A DNA stretch of 63,835 bases from Pirellulales bacterium (GTDB lineage Bacteria; Planctomycetota; Planctomycetia; Pirellulales; Thermoguttaceae). Shown here in pieces: positions 32,719 to 40,461 of this stretch. The position numbers and the translations under genes were made by a program. Where the stretch lies: NCBI GenBank assembly GCA_020846145.1, contig JADLEL010000105.1, positions 1-63,835 on the forward strand, given 5' to 3'. Numbering within the stretch: position 1 is the first letter of the stretch; each line of letters starts with the position of its first letter. The notes below the pieces were generated by a model. It was not told where the DNA came from and made no database searches. It worked only from the letters and a program-made list of their open reading frames with translations.

Positions 32719-33894
32719 GTGGACGCGGGTTACAAACTTCTGGCCGCGAAATATCTGCGCAAGCAGGCCAAAATGCTGCGCGAGCAGTTCGAGGGCGTGC
32801 GCGCGGCGGAGGACATCGAATTCGTGCATCACGCGCGGGTCGCGTCGCGGCGGTTGCGTTCGGGCTTGAAAGTTTTCGGCGAGTGTTTCAAGCCCGCGGA
32901 GTTGAAGAGTTGGACGAAGGCCATTCGCCGCATCACCGCCGAAATGGGCGACGCCCGCGACAAGGACGTGCAAATCGAATATCTCCGCGCCGCGCTGCGG
33001 ACGATTCCCAAAGAGGAGTGTTTCGCGGGCATCTCGCGGCTCTTGGTGCATTTCGAGTACTATCGCGAGGAGATGCAGCGCTACGTGGTGAAGGCCATCA
33101 ACCGCTTGCGCAGCGGGGGCGAGTTGAAGTCGCTGGAAAAAGCGTGCAAGAAGATCCAAGCCCGGGCGGCGTCGAACCATATCGACGTGCAGAGCCGCTA
33201 CAGCTTCGCGCGGGCGGAATTCCACGTGGCCGGCCGACTCGAGGAACTGCTGGCCTGCGAAAAATGCCTGTCGCGGTCCGACGACGCGCCCGCCCATCAC
33301 GTCATGCGGATCGCCGCCAAACGGCTGCGCTACACGCTGGAAATCGTGCGGCCGATCTACGCGGGCCGGCTCGATTTCGCGCTGGCCATCGCGAAGCGGG
33401 TGCAAACGCTCCTGGGCGAAGTCCACGATTGCGACGTGTGGCAGGACCAGTTGGACGAATTCGCGACGGAAGAGCACGACCGGCTCTGCGCGCTCTACGG
33501 ACACGGCCAACTGTTCGCGAAATTGGACCGCGGCCTGCAATACCTGCGCGAAGACCGCCGCCGCCGCCGCGAGCAGGCGTTCGCCGAACTGCTGGTTTTG
33601 TGGCGGCAGACGAAGGAGCAGGGATTGTGGGAGGAATTGACCCGCGCAGTGCGCACGCGCAGGAACGAGGTTCCGCATCCGCCGGAGGCCGCCGCGGAAA
33701 ATTTTCCCGAAGAACGGGCCGCGGAAACTAGCGCCGCCGCGACCGGGGAACCGCCGGCCGCAAAGCCGGCGTCGAAATCCAACGGCAACGGCTCGGCGAG
33801 CGCGCGCGACGCCGAAGCCGCGCTCAACGATCCTCATTTCAAACCGCCGCGGAAAAAGCCCCGCCATCATCGCAAACGAGCGGCAGTAACGTAA
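32719..33894 (+). CDS. CHAD-domain protein
   Basis: GTG start with a GGGGA ribosome site. The 391 residues hold a CHAD domain (conserved histidine alpha-helical domain, about 10-310) with the signature HHARVASRRLRSGLKVF near residues 36-52 and a matching second-half HHVMRIAAKRLRYTLEIVRP. CHAD domains bind polyphosphate through basic and histidine residues and localise to polyP granules. Many are fused to CYTH; this one is not. A disordered tail of about 80 residues rich in Pro, Ala and finally Lys/Arg/His (PPRKKPRHHRKRA) may add binding charge. The gene is solitary. Confidence 0.9.
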   Translation: MDAGYKLLAAKYLRKQAKMLREQFEGVRAAEDIEFVHHARVASRRLRSGLKVFGECFKPAELKSWTKAIRRITAEMGDARDKDVQIEYLRAALRTIPKEECFAGISRLLVHFEYYREEMQRYVVKAINRLRSGGELKSLEKACKKIQARAASNHIDVQSRYSFARAEFHVAGRLEELLACEKCLSRSDDAPAHHVMRIAAKRLRYTLEIVRPIYAGRLDFALAIAKRVQTLLGEVHDCDVWQDQLDEFATEEHDRLCALYGHGQLFAKLDRGLQYLREDRRRRREQAFAELLVLWRQTKEQGLWEELTRAVRTRRNEVPHPPEAAAENFPEERAAETSAAATGEPPAAKPASKSNGNGSASARDAEAALNDPHFKPPRKKPRHHRKRAAVT

Positions 33895-33925
33895 CTCTTT
33901 TTCTAGGCAGTTTTCGCCGATCGCG

Positions 33926-34000
33926 GGTGCCATGCTCACGCTTGCGTGAGCATGAGAATCCCGCGAACACATGCCCACGGCAAGCGTGGGCATGGCACCC
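33926..34000. repeat. Two CATGCTCACG/CATGCCCACG hairpins
   Basis: CATGCTCACGC and GCGTGAGCATG (33931-33954), then CATGCCCACG and CGTGGGCATG (33970-33994), bounded by GGGTGCCATG and its inverse GGCACCC. A related unit is at 44724-44754. Confidence 0.85.
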
Positions 34001-34041
34001 AAAACCAAATATCCGCCTTTTTCATCGGGCTGAAAGGTTTT

Positions 34042-34419
34042 TCACCGGTCGCCGCTCTCCACGTCCCTGCGCGAAAAGAGGCGCACCGCGACGCCGCCCA
34101 AGAGGAGCACGGCGGAACCGATCGGCGCGAGGGGGATGTTTTGCGGGACGGAGAGGATTGTGGCCGCGAGGCCGCCGACGATTCCCCCGCCGAAAAAGCC
34201 CAAAATCGCACCCACGATCCATCTCCGCCGCGATAAGCCGATGCCGACGCCGACGATCACGCCGATGATCGTCCCGCTGACGGCGCGCAAGATCATAAGC
34301 TGGCGGATATCGGCCGTAAGGCCGCGTTCTTGCGCGACGACCCGGCCCGCGGAGAGGAAGATCGCCGCCGCGGCGATCACGAGCATAATTTCGGCGATGG
34401 TGAAGTAGGAGCGGTTCAT
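34042..34419 (-). CDS. Small membrane protein after the GspF fusion
   Basis: A protein of 125 residues. An N-terminal hydrophobic helix (IAEIMLVIAAAAIFLSAG) is followed by two or three Gly-rich membrane segments (VSGTIIGVIVGVGIGL, WIVGAILGFFGGGIVGGLAA and PIGSAVLLLGGVAVRLF). No named family is recognised. It starts 7 bases after the stop of the fused GspF-like gene, so it is probably co-transcribed with it and may assist the same machinery. Confidence 0.65.
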   Translation of the reverse strand: MNRSYFTIAEIMLVIAAAAIFLSAGRVVAQERGLTADIRQLMILRAVSGTIIGVIVGVGIGLSRRRWIVGAILGFFGGGIVGGLAATILSVPQNIPLAPIGSAVLLLGGVAVRLFSRRDVESGDR

Positions 34420-34425
34420 GTAATT

Positions 34426-36786
34426 TTACGACAACGAGCGAATCAAGGGTATAAGCGGCAAAAACATGGCGACAACGACGAACAACACGACCGCGCCGAA
34501 GCATAGCACCGCCGGCGGGAAGAGCATTTGCACCAAGACGTTCAGTTGGTAGGCCAGGCGGCGGCGGTTGCCGGCGGCCATTTCGCGCAAGGCCCAGGGC
34601 AGATTGCCCGCCCGCTCGGCCGATTGCAGCACGGCCAGGTCAGTTTTGCCGATCAATCCGCGGCGGAAGAGGCATTCGCTCCATGGCCCGCCGCGTTCGA
34701 TGTCGAACCGCGCCCATTCCAGTCTCTTGCGGATCGACGTTTTCGGATAGCATTCGCCGAGCGTTCGGATCGCGTCGAGAATCGGGCGGTCGTGCTCGAC
34801 GGCCAAGGCCAGGTTCTCCATAATCGCCGCCGCATGTTGCCGCCGTAAAAATCGCCCCGTGCCGGGCAGATCGAACAGCGGTACGCCCAAATAACGCTGA
34901 ATGCCGTAAAAGAAGAGAAGCCCGAAAATCATGGTTATCGCAAACAAGAGCGGCCAACAGGCTTCCGCCCAATTCGATACGCCCAACATGAATTGAGTCA
35001 TGGGGGGAAGCGAGGTGTCGAAATCCCGGAAAATTCTTTGATACATAACCAATATCTTTGTGAGCATGAACATGATGATTGCGCTGCCGAAGAAGGGCAT
35101 GGCGGCGATATAGAGCATCTTAGCCGCGAAGGAACCCCACAGCGCGTGTTGCCGGTCTTCTTCGGCGGCCGCCGTGGAGAGGCCCTCGGCCAAGGCCCCC
35201 GATTCATAGCCCACGCGAATCGTCGGCATAAGCTGCGCCGGCACGATGTGTTTGATTCGCCGCAGGGCTTCGGGCAGGGGCACGCCGCCTTTCAGCATCG
35301 CCGCCAATTTGCCGAGGCGAACGGCGAATTTCCCGCGGGCATCCTCGGCGAACGCCTCGATGGCGGGCAAGAGGGGAATGAACCGTTCGGCGGAGACGGC
35401 CAGCGTGCAAAGCAGCGCCTGCTGCGCGGCGCGCCGCCGCTTGAGGGCGATAAATATCGACACGACTACGAAAACGGGAATCCACAAAAAGGCCAAAATA
35501 CCCATCAGCATCAGTAAATTTCCCGTCAAGCCCACGGCAATCAAAACCCAGCCGGTAATGCTCAATCCCGTTTCAATAATGTTTTCGTTCGCCGGATCGC
35601 GCTTAAGTGTGATGAGCCGCTTCGAAACCAGCAAGGCAACGCCCAATAACAGAGGGGAAAACATGCTGGAGAAGGCAAAGCCGGGAGGGATGGCAAACTT
35701 TGTAAAGGGACTCGTGCGCTGCCAAGATATAGAGGCTTGCATGGTGGCGACCGTCGGCATGGTAATGACCGAGCCTGCCAAACAGATAAATCCGGCGATC
35801 AGCAGGAACGAGAAGGGGGCGAAGATGGTGCCGATGAAAGAACTTTGATTTTTCGCGCGGCCGTCGAACAACCGCGCGGCGACGCGATATGCTTCGGGCA
35901 AGGCGTGCGTCTGCTGCCCCCAGCGAATCAAGGGAATCAGATTGCGGGGGAACCGCCAATAATCGTGGAGCGACTCGTCCAGCGGGCGCCCCCCTTCCAA
36001 CTCGGCGGCCACCTTGCGGCAATCCCGCGCGAGAAATACGTCCCCCGCCGCGGAACCCGCCACGCGGAAGGCGTCGGGCAAGGGCGTTTCGTTTTCCAGC
36101 AAGAGCGCGGCCGTGCGCGAAAAACTCGCCAAGCGCAAATTTTTTAACAGCGGGCCGACGAACGGCAAATGGTCCGTCGCCGGAGTCAGCCAGGACATCC
36201 ACGAAAAGTTCGCCAGCGAAAGCGGCATCAACAGCAAAAAGACCGAAAACCCAGCCGAGAGCCAGACGATTTGGCCGAACAATTTCCAGGACGCGATCGT
36301 AAAAACTCCCGAAAGACTGCCCTTTCCTTGTTCGATCAACCATCCCATCTCTCGAAGATAAACGTGTTCGATGAAGAACGCCAGCACGGTTACCGCCAGG
36401 GAGAGGAAGGTCAAATAGGTCAAACTCGCGCGCAATCGCCCGCACATCTGCCGCCGGGTTTGCTCGACTTGCAGGTATTCTTCCAGCACTTCGGGCAGGC
36501 GACCGGAGCGCAGGCCCGCGACGAGCAATCCGTGCAGATGAAGCGGGAGATTTTTGGCCGAGGCGTTCAATACCGCTTCGAGGGCCTCGCCGCGCTCCAA
36601 CCGCGCGGCCATTTCGCCGAGCGCGGCCTTCGGCCACCGGCCGGGCAACTCGTCGGACAATGCCCGCAGGCCCGCCGGCAAGGGCAGGCAGGCCTTGGCC
36701 AACTCAGCCACGCCGGCCGCCAGTTCCGCGGCGTCGGCCGGGCCGAGCATGGCTCGCAAGGGAAGATCGGAAGCAAGCGTTTCCAT
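34426..36786 (-). CDS. Fused double GspF/PilC-like membrane protein
   Basis: The 786 residues contain two GspF-type inner-membrane domains. The first (about 15-375) and second (about 400-786) match, in order, the separate proteins encoded at 54805-55872 and 53543-54793: ELAKACLPLPAGLRAL and LRSGRLPEVLEEYLQ correspond to the first, and LPGTGRFLRRQHAAAIMENL and RAGNLPWALREMAAGNRRRL to the second. GspF proteins form the membrane platform of type II secretion and type IV pilus machines and contact the ATPase. No ATPase or pilin gene adjoins it. AAAGGGG precedes the ATG. Confidence 0.85.
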   Translation of the reverse strand: METLASDLPLRAMLGPADAAELAAGVAELAKACLPLPAGLRALSDELPGRWPKAALGEMAARLERGEALEAVLNASAKNLPLHLHGLLVAGLRSGRLPEVLEEYLQVEQTRRQMCGRLRASLTYLTFLSLAVTVLAFFIEHVYLREMGWLIEQGKGSLSGVFTIASWKLFGQIVWLSAGFSVFLLLMPLSLANFSWMSWLTPATDHLPFVGPLLKNLRLASFSRTAALLLENETPLPDAFRVAGSAAGDVFLARDCRKVAAELEGGRPLDESLHDYWRFPRNLIPLIRWGQQTHALPEAYRVAARLFDGRAKNQSSFIGTIFAPFSFLLIAGFICLAGSVITMPTVATMQASISWQRTSPFTKFAIPPGFAFSSMFSPLLLGVALLVSKRLITLKRDPANENIIETGLSITGWVLIAVGLTGNLLMLMGILAFLWIPVFVVVSIFIALKRRRAAQQALLCTLAVSAERFIPLLPAIEAFAEDARGKFAVRLGKLAAMLKGGVPLPEALRRIKHIVPAQLMPTIRVGYESGALAEGLSTAAAEEDRQHALWGSFAAKMLYIAAMPFFGSAIIMFMLTKILVMYQRIFRDFDTSLPPMTQFMLGVSNWAEACWPLLFAITMIFGLLFFYGIQRYLGVPLFDLPGTGRFLRRQHAAAIMENLALAVEHDRPILDAIRTLGECYPKTSIRKRLEWARFDIERGGPWSECLFRRGLIGKTDLAVLQSAERAGNLPWALREMAAGNRRRLAYQLNVLVQMLFPPAVLCFGAVVLFVVVAMFLPLIPLIRSLS

Positions 36787-37250
36787 GAATTGACCCCTTT
36801 CGCGTCCGCGGGTGTTCCGCCCATTCTACCCCACAAGACTCGGGGAGGATATACGGCTTGCGATTTGAAAGGAGAAAAAACGAGATGAAACAAGGCAAAC
36901 CGCATTACGCGCATTAAACACCACGGAGACACGGAGAACACGGAGAAGAAGGATTTATTGAGATTCAGATAAGGTGTATATAAGCGGAATGAAGAAAGTG
37001 TAAGTTGAGGAAAAAAGGGGAAATGGAGAAATGAAAAAAATTATTTTTCTACCGAACGAGGCAAAAAACTAAAAAAATCTCCATTTTTCCTCTTTCCCCT
37101 TTTTCCGTATTACACAAGGGATTACTCCATACGGCTAAAAATGAAACGAGCATTTTATATACTTGCACGATTCCCGTAGCGAATTCTCCGTGTCCTCCGT
37201 GTCTCCGTGTTTCACTATCGCTCTCCGCGGTGAAATAACTCCGCGGTGAA
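36787..37250. other. Intergenic region with nested inverted low-complexity repeats
   Basis: No gene. Outer arms: tandem ACACGGAGA words (36921-36947) and the inverted TCCGTGTCTCCGTG words (37184-37213). Inner arms: AAAAAAGGGGAAATGGAGAA (37011-37032) and its inverse (37078-37106). The YTV gene ends just beyond. Confidence 0.6.
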
Positions 37251-38207
37251 TCAGCATCCGCAGGAGGGCACCGGGCAGCAGACCTTCACCGGCACTTGCA
37301 CGGTTACCGTCTTCGGAATGCAGCGCGTGGCGGTGTAGGGCACCTGTTTCGTTTCGTAACGGACGCAGGGGACCGTTTGTTGATATTTCTCCATCCGGCA
37401 GACCGTATAAGGAACCTGATGAGTTTGTTGTTCGCTCACCAGCTTGCAGGTGGTAACCGGCACTTGCTTGGTTACGCGCTCCGAAACCATCCGGCAGACG
37501 GTGTAGCTGCAATCGCGGGTTTGCACTTCGGGGACCATTTTGCAGACGGTGTAGGGCACCTTGCGAACGGCCGTTTCGGAAACCATCTTGGTGCATTCCA
37601 CTTCTTTTTCCTGGATTTCCGGCACCCACACCCGGCATTGCCTCACCGGGGCACAGGCTTGCGCCGGGGCGCACGCATCGGCGGGCGCGCTGGGGGCCGG
37701 CGGCGCCTCGCGCATCTCCCAATGGCCCGAGCAGACCTGGATTTTTTTCTTGTAAGTTACCGGTTTGCAAACCGTGTAGCATTCCTCCCGTTCACCCGTC
37801 TCGTAAACCGGCTTGCAAACGGTCGTTTGCACCTGCTTGGTTTTCGTTTCATAGACCGGCCGGCAGACATCGTAACTGACGGTGTTCATCACGGTTTGAT
37901 AGACCGGCCGGCAAACCGTCTGTGTGCAGGCGCGATATTTGACCTCGGGGACGTAGCGCACGGCCTCGACGATCTTCTGCTCGTACACCGGCTCGCAAAC
38001 GGTGCGGTAGGCGGTGTACTGCTCGGTTTCATAGACGACCTTGGTGCAGGTTTGCATCACGGTTTGGTATTCGCAGCAGGTGGTGCAACTCGTCGCATAG
38101 CAACAAGCGCGGCGGCGCATCGCACCGCAATAACAGGCCTCGGCGGTCGTGGCCGCCGCGAGCCAAAGGACCAAAACGGCAGACGAAATTTGCAGGATTT
38201 TTTTCAC
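37251..38207 (-). CDS. Cysteine-rich YTV-repeat cell-wall protein
   Basis: GTG start with an excellent GGAGGT six bases upstream. The 318-residue exported protein has a signal peptide (cleaved near TAEA-CYCG) and then about 16 short beta-strand repeats of the form VPYTVCKMVPEV or VCRPVYETKT, the YTV motif (PF07639) described from planctomycete cell-wall proteins. Almost every repeat carries one Cys, which suggests regular disulfide cross-links. A Pro/Ala linker (PPAPSAPADACAPAQACAP) splits the array. It is likely an abundant envelope protein; the strong promoter (38259-38287) supports high expression. Confidence 0.88.
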   Translation of the reverse strand: MKKILQISSAVLVLWLAAATTAEACYCGAMRRRACCYATSCTTCCEYQTVMQTCTKVVYETEQYTAYRTVCEPVYEQKIVEAVRYVPEVKYRACTQTVCRPVYQTVMNTVSYDVCRPVYETKTKQVQTTVCKPVYETGEREECYTVCKPVTYKKKIQVCSGHWEMREAPPAPSAPADACAPAQACAPVRQCRVWVPEIQEKEVECTKMVSETAVRKVPYTVCKMVPEVQTRDCSYTVCRMVSERVTKQVPVTTCKLVSEQQTHQVPYTVCRMEKYQQTVPCVRYETKQVPYTATRCIPKTVTVQVPVKVCCPVPSCGC

Positions 38208-38258
38208 GTAACACCTCCCTTGTGGTAGCGGAATGTTAAGATAGGCCGACCGGAGAAA

Positions 38259-38287
38259 TTATTACGCGCCAGAGGCAATCGAGTCAA
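38259..38287 (-). promoter_or_regulatory. Sigma-70-type promoter for the YTV gene
   Basis: Minus strand TTGACT (38287-38282), a 17-base spacer, TAATAA (38264-38259), 52 bases before the GTG. Confidence 0.5.
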
Positions 38288-38317
38288 CACCCCCTTGAGA
38301 GTGGGGAATACTGGAAA

Positions 38318-39652
38318 TCAAGATTGCAGGATTCCCTTAACGGCCGCAATCAAACCGGTGAAATTTTCCTCGAGCGGCACGTCTTTTTTCGCGGCGTTTT
38401 GCAGATTCTTGACTTGAATCTTGCTTTGGGCGAACTCGTCGCCGCCGGCGATGAGCGCGAGGCGGAAACCGCGGCGGTCGGCGTACTTGAGTTGCGGGCC
38501 GAGTTTCTTGGCGTCGGGGTAGATTTCCACGCCGATGCCCTCCGCGCGCAGCGCGGCCGCAATCCGCAGATAATCGTGCAGCCGACCGGCCTCGAAGAAG
38601 GGAATGAACACTTCGGCGGGCGTGGAGATCTTTTCGATCATGCCGAGTTCCTCCATCGCCGCCAACAGCCGATCCAAGCCCAGCGAGGCCCCGACGCCGG
38701 GCAATTCCTGCGACGTGAAAAGCTCCGCCAGATTGTCGTAGCGGCCGCCGGAGCAGACACTGCCGATGGCGGGCAGGGCGTCGAGGAACGTTTCGTAGAT
38801 CGTGCCCGTGTAGTAATCCAATCCGCGGGCGATGGAGACGTCGAGCTTGATCCGCTCATTCGACACGCCAGCCGCCGCTACCGCATCGAGCAGTTGCCGG
38901 AGCTGCGCGACGCCTTCTTCGCCCTTCGCGCTGCCGGCCACCAGCGGCTCGATCTGCCGCAGGATTTCTTCGTTCGTGCCGGCAAGCTCCGAGAGTCGCA
39001 CGATCTGCCGGGCCTGATCGACGGAAACGCCGGCGACGGCGATCATCTCCTCGGCCGTTTTTTCAGGCCCGATTTTGCCGAGCTTGTCGAGCGCGCGGAG
39101 CACGGCCGTGGCGCGGTCGGCCAGTTCGAGGCGTTCGAGCAAGCCGGTCAGCACCTTGCGGTTGTTCAGGCGGATGGTGAACTGCTCGAAGCCGATCGCC
39201 CGCAGGAGATCGTGAATCACGAGCGCGGTTTCGATATCGGCGGCGATGGAGCGCGTGCCGATGGCGTCGAAATCGCACTGCATGAACTCGCGGTAGCGGC
39301 CGCGCTGGGTGTTCTCGCCGCGCCACACGGTGGCGATGTGGTAGCGCTTGAAGGGCAGGCCCAACTCGCCCGCGTGCTGCGCGGCGAAGCGCGCAAAAGG
39401 GACGGTCAGGTCGAAGCGCATGCCGACCATCCGCCCGCCGTGGTCCGCAAACTTGTAGAGTTGCTTGTCGGTTTCCTCGCCCCCCTTGCCCTGGAGAATT
39501 TCCAGATATTCGAGCGCGGGCGTGTCGATAGGACTGAAGCCGTAGGAGCGATAGACGCGGCGGGCGGTATCGATGAGCCGCTCGCGCGGAATCATCATCT
39601 CCGGCGTGTAATCGCGGAAACCCTTTAACGTTCTCGGCTCGATGCGGGGCAT
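38318..39652 (-). CDS. hisS: Histidyl-tRNA synthetase
   Basis: A class II enzyme that charges tRNA-His in the cytoplasm. Its 444 residues are of normal length from the ATG at 39652 (MPRIEPRTLKGFRDYTPEMM); the frame extends upstream only through a repeat tract. Motif 2 is VWRGENTQRGRYREFMQCDFD, the histidine loops include DYYTGTIYE and SVCSGGRYDNL, and motif 3 is GVGASLGLDRLL. An anticodon-binding domain ends the protein. It follows a YkgJ-family gene on the same strand. Confidence 0.97.
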   Translation of the reverse strand: MPRIEPRTLKGFRDYTPEMMIPRERLIDTARRVYRSYGFSPIDTPALEYLEILQGKGGEETDKQLYKFADHGGRMVGMRFDLTVPFARFAAQHAGELGLPFKRYHIATVWRGENTQRGRYREFMQCDFDAIGTRSIAADIETALVIHDLLRAIGFEQFTIRLNNRKVLTGLLERLELADRATAVLRALDKLGKIGPEKTAEEMIAVAGVSVDQARQIVRLSELAGTNEEILRQIEPLVAGSAKGEEGVAQLRQLLDAVAAAGVSNERIKLDVSIARGLDYYTGTIYETFLDALPAIGSVCSGGRYDNLAELFTSQELPGVGASLGLDRLLAAMEELGMIEKISTPAEVFIPFFEAGRLHDYLRIAAALRAEGIGVEIYPDAKKLGPQLKYADRRGFRLALIAGGDEFAQSKIQVKNLQNAAKKDVPLEENFTGLIAAVKGILQS

Positions 39653-39654
39653 GG

Positions 39655-39757
39655 TGAGGGGTGTGGGGCGTGGGGTGAGGGGCGTGGGGCTAGGGCTTAG
39701 AAGCATGGGAACGATTTTTTGGGCGTCCTTCATCCTTCATACTTAATCCTTCATCCT
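39655..39757. repeat. Low-complexity tracts before hisS
   Basis: GTGGGG(C/T)GTGAGGG words, then TTCATCC and TTCATAC words, fill the space between the YkgJ-like gene and hisS. On the sense strand they would be leader sequence. Confidence 0.7.
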
Positions 39758-40210
39758 TCATCCTTTTTCTCTTGGCTTCTTGCTGCGTATCCCGCCGCCG
39801 TCGCGGGGGCCTAAAACCGCTTCGGCGTACTCTTCGACTTGCTCGGCCGTTTCCCAATAGTGGTCATAGACCCAGGCGTCTTCGTATTCGCAATCCTGGG
39901 TGGAATAGTCGCGGCAGATGGCGGGCCGGGTATCGTAAATGCCGCAGAGGTTGTCGTCGCGGAGATGCTTGCAGGGAGTTTGCACCAAAAGGAACCAATC
40001 GCCGTCTTCGGTGAAAACCGCCGCCCGCTCGTGCAGCAAAAACCAGCGGACGAACTCGAAATCGGGCCAGGTCTTCGGCGTCTCGATGGGCAGGGCGAAA
40101 TACCGGCAGCACTTCGCCGTGCAATAATTGCACAGCACCTCGCCGGGCGGCAAATTCTCGCGATGGATTTTTTGCCGCGTTACCGCGAGCGGCGGGGGGC
40201 TTCCGGGCAT
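39758..40210 (-). CDS. YkgJ-family cysteine-cluster protein
   Basis: The 150-residue protein has the YkgJ (PF03692) cysteine pattern: LCNYCTAKCC (Cys27, 30, 34, 35), then TPCKHL, LCGIYDTRPAICRDY and QDCEYE. The family is thought to bind zinc or an iron-sulfur cluster; its function is not established. All expected cysteines are present. It lies upstream of hisS on the same strand with about 105 bases of low-complexity sequence between. Confidence 0.87.
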   Translation of the reverse strand: MPGSPPPLAVTRQKIHRENLPPGEVLCNYCTAKCCRYFALPIETPKTWPDFEFVRWFLLHERAAVFTEDGDWFLLVQTPCKHLRDDNLCGIYDTRPAICRDYSTQDCEYEDAWVYDHYWETAEQVEEYAEAVLGPRDGGGIRSKKPREKG

Positions 40211-40238
40211 GGTTTCTTAGGGGGGCAGGCGCTAGCGC

Positions 40239-40326
40239 GTAGGTTATGCTTCAGCATAACAATCGAGGGATCGCCTCCTGATGCTAATGCATAACCTACC
40301 ATTTTCGTTATGCTAATGCACAACCC
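40239..40326. repeat. GTAGGTTATGC...GCATAAC palindromes (family C)
   Basis: GTAGGTTATGCTTCAGCATAAC (40239-40260), then an inverted copy (40282-40299) and a partial third (40307-40326). Other copies are at 44065 and 46020/46182. Confidence 0.85.
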
Positions 40327-40461
40327 TCCTTGAAGGGGCGAGGGGCCGTCGAATGTCGATATCCTAACCTAACAATTTCGAGCGTTTAGGGATAGGGGGC
40401 AGGAGGACGGCAATGTTCTCGTTCCCGCGCCGGCGCGTGAAACGAGAAATGCCATCCTTCA

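Noticed and set aside
32649-33731. Second plus-strand frame overlapping the CHAD gene
   Set aside because: Arg/Gly-rich shadow; the CHAD signature and ribosome site belong to the other frame.
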